DNA from: Jeotgalibaca arthritidis
GTDB lineage: Bacteria; Bacillota; Bacilli; Lactobacillales; Aerococcaceae
Assembly: GCF_011100465.1 (NCBI RefSeq)
Contig: NZ_CP049740.1
Coordinates: forward strand, 1,418,001 to 1,482,000
Direction of reading: 5' to 3'
DNA length: 64,000 nt
Shown: piece after piece, positions 23,437 to 31,288 of the stretch
Position numbering within the stretch: the stretch's first letter is position 1
How the letters are laid out: the number at the start of each line of letters is the position of its first letter
The notes under the pieces: generated by a model
What the model saw: the letters and a program-made list of their open reading frames with translations, nothing else
Databases searched by the model: none
Told to the model about the DNA's origin: nothing
Program-made: the position numbers and the translations under genes

Positions 23437-25569
23437 TTGAAAAAAGTATTTAATTTTGAATTTTGGCAAAAATTTGGAAAAGCATTGATGGTTGTAATTG
23501 CCGTTATGCCGGCAGCAGGTTTAATGATTAGTATTGGTAAAACATTACCACTGATTAATGCAGACCTAGCGTTGCTAACAACAACTGCTAGTGTGATTGA
23601 AAACATTGGTTGGGCAGTCATTGGCAATCTTCACTTGTTATTTGCTTTAGCCATCGGGGGAAGCTGGGCTAAGGAACGTGCGGGTGGTGCATTTTCAGCA
23701 GGAATTGCATTTATTTTAATTAACCGTATTACCGGAAGTTTATTTGGTGTCACAGGGGATATGCTAAATGATCCAGAAGCATTTACTCATACTTTCTTTG
23801 GTACAAAGATTATGGTAAACGGATTCTTTACGAGTGTACTTGAAGCGCCAGCGCTTAATATGGGTGTATTTGTTGGGATTATTGCCGGTTTTGTTGGCGC
23901 AATGGCTTACAATAAATACTATAATTTCCGTAAGCTGCCAGATGCGTTATCATTCTTCAATGGTAAACGTTTTGTCCCGTTTGTGGTGATTCTATGGTCG
24001 GCAGTGATTTCACTAGGATTAGCTGTTGTTTGGCCGTATATTCAAGCAGGAATCAACAACTTTGGTTTATGGATTGCGCAGTCGCAAGACTCTGCACCTG
24101 TTTTAGCACCATTCTTGTATGGAACGTTAGAACGTCTGCTACTACCATTTGGCTTACACCATATGTTGACGATTCCAATTAACTACACGCAATTAGGTGG
24201 CACATATACGATTCTTTCTGGCGCACAGGCAGGTACACAAGTATTTGGTCAGGATCCATTGTGGTTAGCATGGGCAACTGACTTAGTAAACTTGCGTGGT
24301 GTTGATGCATCACAGTATGAGTATGTCATCAATGGTTGGGTGCCAGCTCGTTTTAAAGTTGGACAAATGATTGGTGCATCAGGTATTTTAATGGGACTTG
24401 CTTTAGCTATGTTTAAAAATGTCGATGCAGACAAACGTGGTGCCTACAAATCCATGTATATTTCAGCAGCATTAGCTGTTTTCTTAACAGGTGTAACAGA
24501 ACCGCTTGAATTTATGTTTATGTTTGCGGCAGTGCCATTGTATGTCGTTTATGCCTTTATTCAAGGGACTGCATTTGCGATGGCAGATATCTTGCCACTA
24601 CGTTTGCATTCTTTTGGTAATATTGAATTATTGACACGAACACCACTTGCAATTAAAGCAGGGCTGAGTGCTGATTTGATTTATTTTGTTATTGTAGTGA
24701 TTGCTTATGGTGTCTTAACTTATTTCTTAGCGAGCTTCATGATTCGTAAATTTAACTTTGCAACACCAGGCCGTAATGGAAATTATGAGGTGGATGCAGA
24801 AACAACACCTTCATCAAATGGAGCAGCAGTTGATAGTCAAGCAGCGTCTATTGTTGGACTACTAGGTGGACGCGACAATATTGTTGATGTGGATGCGTGC
24901 ATGACACGCCTACGTGTAACTGTAAAAGAAAACGCTGATGTTGCTCAGGAGCTAGAATGGAAAAAACTTGGCGCAATGGGACTGATAGTGAAAGATAAAG
25001 GCGTTCAAGCGGTCTATGGACCTAAAGCAGATGTCTTAAAATCTGATATTCAAGATTTATTGGATTCCGGTGTAGCATTACCAGCATATACATCTGATAA
25101 CTCAATGCAGCGTGAAAAAACAGATTTATTGAGTGTAGCTACTGGTAACATTATTGCCATTGAAAAGGTTAACGATCCCGTTTTTGCAGGGAAAATGATG
25201 GGAGACGGATTTGCTGTTGAACCAACAGATAAGCTGGTTTATTCCCCAGTTGCTGGTAAAGTCGTTTCTGTTTTCCCGACTAAGCATGCCATTGGTTTGC
25301 AAACGGCATCGGGTGTAGATGTTTTAGTTCATATGGGATTAAATACCGTTGAATTAAAAGAAGCAGCTTTTAACTTGCATGTTGAAGAAGGACAAACCAT
25401 TGCTGCTGGAGACTTATTGGCAGAGATGAACTTAGAAGCTGTTAAGGCTGAAGGAAAAGAAACAACGATCGTTGTTGTTTTAACCAATGGAGATAAGGTA
25501 CAATCTTACCAACTCACTCAAGAAGGACAGCAAGATGCAAAAGCTGTTATTGGTTATTTTGAAAGCTAA
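23437..25569 (+). CDS. malT: PTS maltose/glucose-type transporter subunit EIICBA
   Basis: A 710-residue PTS permease of the glucose family. EIIC is residues 1 to about 430 (PAAGLMISIGKTLP; LLLPFGLHHMLTIP; VTEPLEFMFMF). EIIB is about 460-535, with the phosphorylated Cys in DACMTRLRV. EIIA is about 560-710, with the active His in VLVHMGLNTVEL. All three domains and both phosphorylation sites are intact. It imports maltose as maltose-6'-phosphate. Its divergence from mapA-pgmB-malR and the mapP gene directly downstream match the Enterococcus faecalis MalT-MapP pathway. Confidence 0.92.
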   Translation: MKKVFNFEFWQKFGKALMVVIAVMPAAGLMISIGKTLPLINADLALLTTTASVIENIGWAVIGNLHLLFALAIGGSWAKERAGGAFSAGIAFILINRITGSLFGVTGDMLNDPEAFTHTFFGTKIMVNGFFTSVLEAPALNMGVFVGIIAGFVGAMAYNKYYNFRKLPDALSFFNGKRFVPFVVILWSAVISLGLAVVWPYIQAGINNFGLWIAQSQDSAPVLAPFLYGTLERLLLPFGLHHMLTIPINYTQLGGTYTILSGAQAGTQVFGQDPLWLAWATDLVNLRGVDASQYEYVINGWVPARFKVGQMIGASGILMGLALAMFKNVDADKRGAYKSMYISAALAVFLTGVTEPLEFMFMFAAVPLYVVYAFIQGTAFAMADILPLRLHSFGNIELLTRTPLAIKAGLSADLIYFVIVVIAYGVLTYFLASFMIRKFNFATPGRNGNYEVDAETTPSSNGAAVDSQAASIVGLLGGRDNIVDVDACMTRLRVTVKENADVAQELEWKKLGAMGLIVKDKGVQAVYGPKADVLKSDIQDLLDSGVALPAYTSDNSMQREKTDLLSVATGNIIAIEKVNDPVFAGKMMGDGFAVEPTDKLVYSPVAGKVVSVFPTKHAIGLQTASGVDVLVHMGLNTVELKEAAFNLHVEEGQTIAAGDLLAEMNLEAVKAEGKETTIVVVLTNGDKVQSYQLTQEGQQDAKAVIGYFES

Positions 25570-25583
25570 TCAGATAAATAAAC

Positions 25584-25614
25584 AAAAAGCTGGGAAGTGA
25601 TTCCTGGCTTTTTG
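25584..25614 (+). terminator. Hairpin between malT and mapP
   Basis: AAAAAGCTGGGA (25584-25595) pairs, with G-U pairs, with TTCCTGGCTTTTT (25601-25613). It is likely a partial terminator, reducing mapP relative to malT. Confidence 0.65.
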
Positions 25615-25636
25615 TGTCATTAGAAAGGAAGAGACT

Positions 25637-26473
25637 ATGACTTATATCATGACGTTAAATACACACAGCTGGATGGAAGAGGAGGCCAATGAAAAACTAA
25701 TACAGTTGGCCGACCGGATTATTGAAATGGATTATGAAGTTGTTGCATTACAAGAAGTGAATCAACTTCTCGATTCTAAACAAGCAACAACCGATCAGTT
25801 TTTTCAAGCTGTAGCTAAACAACGTCCCATTCATGTTGATAACTTCGCTTATGTCTTAACAGAGTTATTGAAAGAAAGAGGACGTAGCTACTATTGGTCT
25901 TGGACTGCTAGTCACATTGGTTATGACCGTTATGCGGAAGGGGTAGCGATTTTATCTAAACAACCTATCCAAGCTAGCGACTGTCGTGTGTCTGTCGAAG
26001 ATGACTTTTCAGACTACCATACGCGCCGCTTATTAATTGGGAAAACGAAGGTGTTTGGACAGACGGTTCGTATTGTAAGCAGCCATTATTCGTGGTGGCA
26101 AGCAGATCAAGAAGCAGGTTTTTCTTATGAATGGGATCGAACCCTTGACTACTTAAAACAAGAGTCTGGACCGATTATGTTAATGGGAGATTTGAATAAC
26201 GCAGCTGATGTTCGTGAAGAAGGTTATGACTACGTACACCAAACAGCGCCACAATTACATGACGCTTACCAATTAGCTTCTGAAAAACAGGGCCGCTATA
26301 CCGTTGAAAAAAGTATTGACGGCTGGGAAGGGAATCATCAACAACTGCGTATTGACTATATTTTTCTGACGGCAGATTTTAGCGTTGAAACTTACCGGGT
26401 TATTTTTGATGGGAAAACAGGGCCAGTAGTCAGCGATCATTATGGAGTGGAAGTGCGACTTGTTCATCGATAA
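25637..26473 (+). CDS. mapP: Maltose-6'-phosphate phosphatase MapP (EEP family)
   Basis: A 278-residue endonuclease/exonuclease/phosphatase-fold enzyme: MTLNTHSWME near the N-terminus, catalytic ALQEVNQ (about 38-44), IVSSHYSWW, MGDLNNAA (metal site) and SDHYGVEV (C-terminal catalytic His). The position right behind malT, in a locus with maltose phosphorylase, matches E. faecalis MapP. MapP dephosphorylates PTS-imported maltose-6'-phosphate so that the phosphorylase can use it. Without this step the PTS and the phosphorylase would be incompatible, so the locus is metabolically complete. Substrate assignment rests on context plus fold. Confidence 0.87.
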   Translation: MTYIMTLNTHSWMEEEANEKLIQLADRIIEMDYEVVALQEVNQLLDSKQATTDQFFQAVAKQRPIHVDNFAYVLTELLKERGRSYYWSWTASHIGYDRYAEGVAILSKQPIQASDCRVSVEDDFSDYHTRRLLIGKTKVFGQTVRIVSSHYSWWQADQEAGFSYEWDRTLDYLKQESGPIMLMGDLNNAADVREEGYDYVHQTAPQLHDAYQLASEKQGRYTVEKSIDGWEGNHQQLRIDYIFLTADFSVETYRVIFDGKTGPVVSDHYGVEVRLVHR

Positions 26474-26545
26474 AATTTAGCTAGAAAAACCAAAGTGTGC
26501 TATAATGACTGGCATATTGAATAGCGAAAGACGAGGCACTGAAAC

Positions 26546-27529
26546 ATGCGAGCAAGAATAATTTATAATCCAACAGCAGGTCGAGAAATTTTAACGAAAA
26601 ATATGCTCGACATTTTGCGCATTCTAGAAAAGGCTGGTTATGAAACGAGCACCTACGCGACAACAGCGGAACCAAAGTCTGCACAAAATGAAGCAAGACG
26701 AGCGGCTTTAGCTGGTTTTGATTTACTTGTAGCGGCAGGTGGCGACGGCACCATTAATGAAGTAGTTAGTGGGATTGCCGATTTAGAACGACGTCCGAAA
26801 GTAGGGATTATCCCTGCTGGTACCACTAATGACTATGCACGAGCATTGAAAATTCCACGATCAGATTTGTTGGCTGCTGCTGAAGTGATTGCGGCTGGAC
26901 ACGTCATACCCATGGACATTGGTCAAGCCAATGATCAGTATTTTGTGAATATTGCAGCGGGTGGTTACTTAACCGACTTGACTTATGAAGTTCCAGCTAA
27001 ACTAAAAACGATTTTTGGTTACTTGGCTTATTTGGTAAAAGGTGCTGAAAAATTGCCAAGTGTGAGACCGATTCACATGCGAGTGGAGTATGAAGGCGGC
27101 GTTTATGATGGTAGCGCGTCAATGTTTTTCGTGGCAATGACCAATTCAACGGGTGGCTTTGAAATGCTAGATCCTAATATTGTCTTAGGTGATGGGAAGT
27201 TTTCCTTGTTTATCTTAAAAACTGCTAATATTTTTGAAATTCTACAAATTATTGCAGCAGTCTTGAATGGTGGAAAACATTTAAATCATCCACAAGTCCT
27301 TTATGCGAAGACCAGTTTTGTAAAAGTCGAATCGAAAGATAACCAACGCTTGATGATTAATTTAGATGGCGAATATGGTGGCGATGCCCCAACGACTTTC
27401 ACTAATCATCAACAGCATATTCAAATTATTGGGAATCGTTCAGATTTTGCAGACCCAATTGATACGTCTAACCACCGTAACCAGTTTGTGGATATGGTAG
27501 AACAACTTGAAACAACTGAAATGGATTAA
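26546..27529 (+). CDS. dgkB: Diacylglycerol kinase, DagK/YegS family
   Basis: A 327-residue lipid kinase. The N-terminal catalytic domain has AAGGDGTINEVVSGI (about 63-77, nucleotide-binding) and IPAGTTNDYARAL (about 93-105); the beta-sandwich C-terminal domain carries DGEYGGDAP. It phosphorylates diacylglycerol released by lipoteichoic acid synthesis back to phosphatidate. An extended -10 promoter, TGC-TATAAT (26498-26506), lies about 40 bases upstream, so it is transcribed separately from mapP. Length matches B. subtilis DgkB. Confidence 0.93.
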   Translation: MRARIIYNPTAGREILTKNMLDILRILEKAGYETSTYATTAEPKSAQNEARRAALAGFDLLVAAGGDGTINEVVSGIADLERRPKVGIIPAGTTNDYARALKIPRSDLLAAAEVIAAGHVIPMDIGQANDQYFVNIAAGGYLTDLTYEVPAKLKTIFGYLAYLVKGAEKLPSVRPIHMRVEYEGGVYDGSASMFFVAMTNSTGGFEMLDPNIVLGDGKFSLFILKTANIFEILQIIAAVLNGGKHLNHPQVLYAKTSFVKVESKDNQRLMINLDGEYGGDAPTTFTNHQQHIQIIGNRSDFADPIDTSNHRNQFVDMVEQLETTEMD

Positions 27530-27532
27530 GGA

Positions 27533-27570
27533 AACTGTCCCTTTTAAAAAGAGGGATAGTTTTTTATTTT
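27533..27570 (+). terminator. Terminator of dgkB
   Basis: AACTGTCCCTTTT / AAAAGAGGGATAGTT stem (27533-27561), one mismatch/G-U, followed by TTTTTTATTTT. Confidence 0.85.
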
Positions 27571-27609
27571 CAAAAAAAAGTTGCTATAACAAGCATCATT
27601 TTTAGTCGC

Positions 27610-27638
27610 TTACATTTTTTTGTTTTTTCTGTTATAAT
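27610..27638 (+). promoter_or_regulatory. Promoter of the CarD-like gene
   Basis: TTACAT (27610-27615), 17-base spacer, TATAAT (27633-27638). The spacer is T-rich. Transcription would begin near 27646, about 60 bases before the TTG start. Confidence 0.75.
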
Positions 27639-27704
27639 ATATATATAGTGATGTGCAAAAAATATATATTGTTCGTTGCACACAAATTTAAAGGAGGACT
27701 TGCA

Positions 27705-28205
27705 TTGTATCAAGTGGAAGATTATGTTGTTTATGGTAACGAAGGTGTTTGTCAGATTACGGCGATTGAAGCGCTTGATTTAACAGGTATGAACGAAAAA
27801 AAAATATATTACGTTTTACAACCTGTTTATAGAAGTGGTACAGTTTATACACCAGTCGATACTAAAGTTTCAATGCGACCTGTCATTACCAAAGAGGCTG
27901 CAGAACGTTTAATAAGTGAGATTCCTACCATCCAAGCAGAGACAGATGGGCCGACAAATGCGACATTCCTAAAGAACAAATATACTGAAATGCTGCTCGC
28001 TAATGACTGCAGTGAATTAATACAAATTATTAAAACGGTGACAACGAAAGAAGATATTGCCGAAAAGAAGAATAAAAAAATCGGTCAGACCGACAAATAT
28101 TACTTGCGTAAGGCAGAAGACCTGTTGTATAGCGAATTTTCCATTGCCTTAGATATGCCAACCAATCAAGTGCACACATATATTAAAGAAAAGATTGAAG
28201 CTTAA
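27705..28205 (+). CDS. CarD-like transcriptional regulator
   Basis: A 166-residue protein starting at TTG 27705, seven bases after AAGGAGG (27691-27697). A longer ATG-started frame from 27648 would begin almost at the transcription start site and is unlikely. The N-terminal CarD_CdnL_TRCF Tudor-like domain is visible (VEDYVVYGNEGVCQITAI; ... YYVLQPVYRSGTVYTPV), followed by an all-helical C-terminal domain. Proteins of this family bind the RNA polymerase beta subunit lobe and stabilise open complexes. It stands alone with its own promoter and terminator. Confidence 0.88.
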   Translation: MYQVEDYVVYGNEGVCQITAIEALDLTGMNEKKIYYVLQPVYRSGTVYTPVDTKVSMRPVITKEAAERLISEIPTIQAETDGPTNATFLKNKYTEMLLANDCSELIQIIKTVTTKEDIAEKKNKKIGQTDKYYLRKAEDLLYSEFSIALDMPTNQVHTYIKEKIEA

Positions 28206-28220
28206 TATAGATGGATTATC

Positions 28221-28257
28221 AAACGAAGACAGTGAATAAGCTGGCTTCGTTTTTTTG
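28221..28257 (+). terminator. Terminator after the CarD-like gene
   Basis: AAACGAAG (28221-28228) / CTTCGTTT (28245-28252) stem followed by a long T run. Confidence 0.8.
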
Positions 28258-28397
28258 TTGTTTAAAGGAAATAAAAAAACACTTTTAACGTCCTCCAACT
28301 ATAAATAAGACGTTTTTCAGACCTTGGACCAGTGTCAGCAGGCTATCTTTGAGCTATAATAAACAAGACTGAAAAAGAAAAGAGGTTGTATCCATAG

Positions 28398-28823
28398 ATG
28401 AATAAACTGTTAGCTTGGTTTCAAGAAACAATGAAAAAGACAAACCGCCCAGATGATTTAACACGCTTTTTATTAAAATTAGGTGTTGTTCTAGGATTGA
28501 TGGGGATTATATTATCGCTCAAAACAATATTGTGGTTAGGTTTTTCAGCGATTATTGTGTTGTACGTCCGAATATTTTCGAAAGACAAACAACGCTATTA
28601 CAGAGAAAATCAACTTTATTTAAAATACCGAAATCAAGTAATGGGACGGATTAATGATTTCCGTAATCGCTTGATGAATAAGCAAAATCGGATGAAGCAA
28701 AGAAAAACACATCGCTTTTACAAGTGCCCAGAGTGCGGCCAAAAAGTAAGAGTACCAAAAGGCAAGGGTAAGATCGCCATCAAGTGTCCGTCATGTAGTC
28801 ATAAATTTGTGAAGAAGAGTTAA
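28398..28823 (+). CDS. Membrane protein with C-terminal zinc ribbon
   Basis: A 141-residue protein of unknown function. Two adjacent hydrophobic segments lie at about 23-60, a basic amphipathic stretch (about 65-105, KDKQRYYRENQ then RLMNKQNRMKQRKTH) follows, and a C-terminal zinc ribbon has CPEC (about 114-117) and CPSC (about 132-135). This organisation suggests a membrane-tethered nucleic-acid- or protein-binding module on the cytoplasmic face. A -10 TATAAT lies at 28355-28360 and SD AGAGG before ATG. It is followed after only eight bases by the barnase-like gene. Confidence 0.75.
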   Translation: MNKLLAWFQETMKKTNRPDDLTRFLLKLGVVLGLMGIILSLKTILWLGFSAIIVLYVRIFSKDKQRYYRENQLYLKYRNQVMGRINDFRNRLMNKQNRMKQRKTHRFYKCPECGQKVRVPKGKGKIAIKCPSCSHKFVKKS

Positions 28824-28831
28824 GGAGCGTT

Positions 28832-29323
28832 ATGAAGATGTTAGCAATAGTTAAAAAGTGGTTGTCCAAATCATCACTCTTATTTTTAATGGTAGGGCTG
28901 CTAGCTGCCTGTACAACTGTTGATTTTGAACAACTCGTATCACCGCTAGAAGACAATCAAACTGAAGTTGGTGTCATAGAAGGCGAATGGTATTCCTCCA
29001 AAGACGAGGTAACCGACTACTTGATTACCTACGACGAACTGCCACCCAACTACTTAACCAAATCGGAAGCTAGAGAATTGGGCTGGGATAATGCTAAAGG
29101 AAATCTTTGGGAGGTAGCAGACGGCATGTCCATTGGCGGCGATTATTTCGGAAACTACGAAGGGTTGCTACCTGACGAGTCGGGCCGCGATTACTATGAG
29201 GCAGACATTGACTACGAAGGTGGTTACCGTAACGCCAAACGCCTTATTTTTTCGAATGACGGTTTGATTTACTATACAGATGATCATTACAAAAGCTTCG
29301 AACACCTATACGGGGAGGAGTAA
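28832..29323 (+). CDS. Barnase-family ribonuclease, predicted lipoprotein
   Basis: A 163-residue protein with lipobox LLAAC (Cys27) followed by a full barnase (N1/T1-type microbial RNase) domain. Barnase numbering maps with an offset of 50: catalytic Glu73 = Glu123 (YYEAD), Arg83 = Arg133, Arg87 = Arg137, His102 = His152 (DDHYKSF), Lys27 = Lys77 (TKSEA). All catalytic residues are intact with exact spacing. Arg59, used for barstar binding, is Tyr109 here (GNYEG). Barnase is normally freely secreted; here it appears lipid-anchored. The next gene, two bases downstream, is its barstar inhibitor. A role in nucleic-acid scavenging or contact-dependent competition is inference. Confidence 0.92.
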   Translation: MKMLAIVKKWLSKSSLLFLMVGLLAACTTVDFEQLVSPLEDNQTEVGVIEGEWYSSKDEVTDYLITYDELPPNYLTKSEARELGWDNAKGNLWEVADGMSIGGDYFGNYEGLLPDESGRDYYEADIDYEGGYRNAKRLIFSNDGLIYYTDDHYKSFEHLYGEE

Positions 29324-29325
29324 GC

Positions 29326-29604
29326 ATGGAACAAATCATTTTAGATGGTAGAGAATTTTTAGACAAGGAAACAAGTCATGATTACCTTAGCCGGCAGTTA
29401 GGCTTAGCCGACCATTATGGTCGAAATTTGGATGCTTTGTGGGACTGCCTAACAACGGATTTCACTCCTAAACGGATTGTGATTCGTCACCCACAAGCGA
29501 TCAGCCAGCAACTGGGCCGCTACGGTGTGATGCTTTTAAGTTTATTTAGTCAACTGAAACGCGCTAACCCCAGCATCGTTGTCGTCATGGCTTATCAATT
29601 TTAG
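29326..29604 (+). CDS. Barstar-family ribonuclease inhibitor
   Basis: A 92-residue barstar. The inhibitory helix YGRNLDALWDCLT carries the key Asp35, Trp38, Asp39 and Thr42 equivalents. The overall length equals that of B. amyloliquefaciens barstar (about 90). The residue matching Glu76 is Gln76 (FSQLK). It starts two bases after the barnase stop, with GGGGAGG at the end of that gene as SD, so inhibitor and enzyme are tightly coupled. It would protect the cytoplasm from enzyme that has not been exported. Confidence 0.92.
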   Translation: MEQIILDGREFLDKETSHDYLSRQLGLADHYGRNLDALWDCLTTDFTPKRIVIRHPQAISQQLGRYGVMLLSLFSQLKRANPSIVVVMAYQF

Positions 29605-29618
29605 ATTGAGGTGTAAGA

Positions 29619-30353
29619 ATGAAAAACTTAAAACGAATCGGAATTATCGTTGCTACAGTATTCGTTATCTGCTTTGCTGGCTTTTTCTGGTATGTGAATG
29701 ACTACTATGAAGGAACAGAAGTGGCTATTTCAGCGCTTGCGTCAGATGAATCGGTAACAGTAAAAGAAGCAGACGGTGTGATTCAGTTTAGCCCAAGCCA
29801 AGTAGTGGATGAAACAGTTGGCATTATTTTTTATCCGGGTGGAAAAGTGGATGAAACAGCCTATGCGCCCTTAATGAGAGGGTTAGCAGAATCAGGTTAT
29901 CAAGTCTTCTTAGCAGAAATGCCCTTTAATCTAGCAGTCTTTGATAGTGATGCTGCAGAGGACATTATCGCAGCTCATCCAGAAATCACAAATTGGTATT
30001 TAGCAGGACATTCATTAGGCGGCTCGATGGGCGCTATTTTCGCTGAAGCTAATAGCGATAAAATCAAAGGTCTTATTTTATTGGCTTCCTATTCAACAGC
30101 AGATTTATCGGAATCTGGCCTGGCTGTGATGAGTATTCACGGTAGCCAAGATGGGGTTTTGAATATGGAAAAATTAGCGGAATATCAACCGATGTTACCA
30201 GCTGATTTTAAAGAAGTCATTATTGACGGCGGCAACCATGGACAGTTTGGTGATTATGGTCATCAAGAAGGTGATGGACAAGCAAGTCTATCAGCCAAAG
30301 ACCAACAAGCAATGACTATTTCAGCAATAACCGAATTTATTCAAGCTCATTAA
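29619..30353 (+). CDS. Alpha/beta hydrolase, membrane-anchored
   Basis: A 244-residue protein with an N-terminal uncleaved-looking hydrophobic segment (about 5-25) followed by an extracellular alpha/beta-hydrolase domain. The nucleophile elbow is GHSLGGSMG (about 132-140), and oxyanion-region GIIFYPGG lies near residue 72. Candidate catalytic Asp is in SIHGSQDGV and His in DGGNHGQFGDYG. The family (Abhydrolase_5-like) has no fixed substrate. It ends the zinc-ribbon/barnase/barstar gene run, followed by a strong terminator. Confidence 0.82.
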   Translation: MKNLKRIGIIVATVFVICFAGFFWYVNDYYEGTEVAISALASDESVTVKEADGVIQFSPSQVVDETVGIIFYPGGKVDETAYAPLMRGLAESGYQVFLAEMPFNLAVFDSDAAEDIIAAHPEITNWYLAGHSLGGSMGAIFAEANSDKIKGLILLASYSTADLSESGLAVMSIHGSQDGVLNMEKLAEYQPMLPADFKEVIIDGGNHGQFGDYGHQEGDGQASLSAKDQQAMTISAITEFIQAH

Positions 30354-30362
30354 TCGAAAAAG

Positions 30363-30395
30363 AATGGCACCCAAGATCTTGGGTGCCATTTTTAT
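30363..30395. terminator. Strong hairpin terminator between hydrolase and DUF2188 genes
   Basis: Perfect 14-bp palindromic stem AATGGCACCCAAGA / TCTTGGGTGCCATT, then TTTTATG. It terminates the plus-strand gene run and sits where the minus-strand DUF2188 gene converges. Confidence 0.88.
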
Positions 30396-30449
30396 GTAAG
30401 TGTGTAAGATACAGCTCCAAATTGAGTGTTGTATCTCTCAGTTTAGCTT

Positions 30450-30872
30450 TTATTCATTCTTCTTATGTGAAATAACCTGTGTGTCTCGGTTAGCAGCGAT
30501 TTCCTTGGCGCGGTTTTCTGCTTCTTTTTTTGTGGAAAAGGTATCAGATGCTTGTTTGGCGCCTTCTGTTTTTACTTCCCAGTGGTCGTCCTCTTCGACG
30601 TAGCGGACATGGACGTCCTTTTCAATATAGTCAGCACCTTTATTGTTAGCATCAGCTTGATGGTCGGTAATATCTTTTTCCTTGAGTTGCTGTTTATCAG
30701 AACTAGTAGCGTCTTCAGCCCATTCTTTGGCTTTAGCAGTTGCGATTGGAATAGCGTCACTTTCTTTGTAGCCATCAGCTAACATGGCATTGGCGATATC
30801 AATGGCTTTAAGTCTAGTCGTCTGGTCAAAGTTTTTCCAACTATTGGGATAATCGTTTTCTGTCCAAGGCAT
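30450..30872 (-). CDS. DUF2188 domain protein (YdaT-like)
   Basis: A 140-residue soluble, very charged protein. The N-terminus MPWTENDYPNSWKNF is typical of this group. Residues about 15-50 form a short helical region seen in YdaT/ChaB-like proteins (ADGYKESDAIPIATAKAKEWA), a helical linker follows, and a C-terminal DUF2188 domain (about 85-130: VHVRYVEEDDHWEVKTEGAKQ) closes it. Start chosen at the ATG at 30872, seven bases after GAGGAGG. Members are often stress-induced in Bacillus; function is not established. Confidence 0.82.
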   Translation of the reverse strand: MPWTENDYPNSWKNFDQTTRLKAIDIANAMLADGYKESDAIPIATAKAKEWAEDATSSDKQQLKEKDITDHQADANNKGADYIEKDVHVRYVEEDDHWEVKTEGAKQASDTFSTKKEAENRAKEIAANRDTQVISHKKNE

Positions 30873-30962
30873 CACATTTCCTCCTCAAGATGAGTTGTTT
30901 TATGACTTTAGTTTACTGAAAAAAGAAAGTAGACTCAAAAGATAAGACTTTTCAAAAAAACA

Positions 30963-30991
30963 TGGACAAGTCAAGCTTTTATTGCTATATT
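30963..30991 (+). promoter_or_regulatory. argS promoter
   Basis: TGGACA (30963-30968), 17-base spacer, TATATT (30986-30991), followed by the T-box leader. Confidence 0.7.
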
Positions 30992-31013
30992 ATTGTAGAT
31001 ATAGAGATTCGAT

Positions 31014-31237
31014 AAAGAAGAGAGTAATTTGTCAGATTCCTTTTTAGCGAGTGGGAAAGGTGAGAGCCCACAAGGAAGCGAGAAATGAACCGCACTTCTT
31101 TTGAAAATAGTCTGAAATGAGTAGGATTGTTCGGGTAGCTCCGTTAACGGTAAGAAGGGTGCTGTCTGGCACTGAACGAGAGTGGTACCACGGATGATCG
31201 TCTCTCTTTTGCATGGCAAAAGAGGACGCTTTTTTTT
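31014..31237 (+). promoter_or_regulatory. T-box riboswitch, arginine-specific
   Basis: Stem I base helix is AAAGAAG (31014-31020) with CTTCTTT (31095-31101), preceded inside by AGAGTAA and the specifier region GAAC-CGC-A, giving CGC (Arg) at 31091-31093. The conserved T-box GAG-TGGT-ACCACGG lies at 31179-31192; its UGGU bulge would pair with an ACCA tRNA end. The terminator CGTCTCTCTTTTGC / GCAAAAGAGGACG (31199-31228) ends in eight or more T. Uncharged tRNA(Arg) would favour the antiterminator and argS expression. Confidence 0.93.
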
Positions 31238-31288
31238 GTCTACAAGAGAACAGTAAATAATGGCAAGAAACCATGAAGGAGTAGAAGA

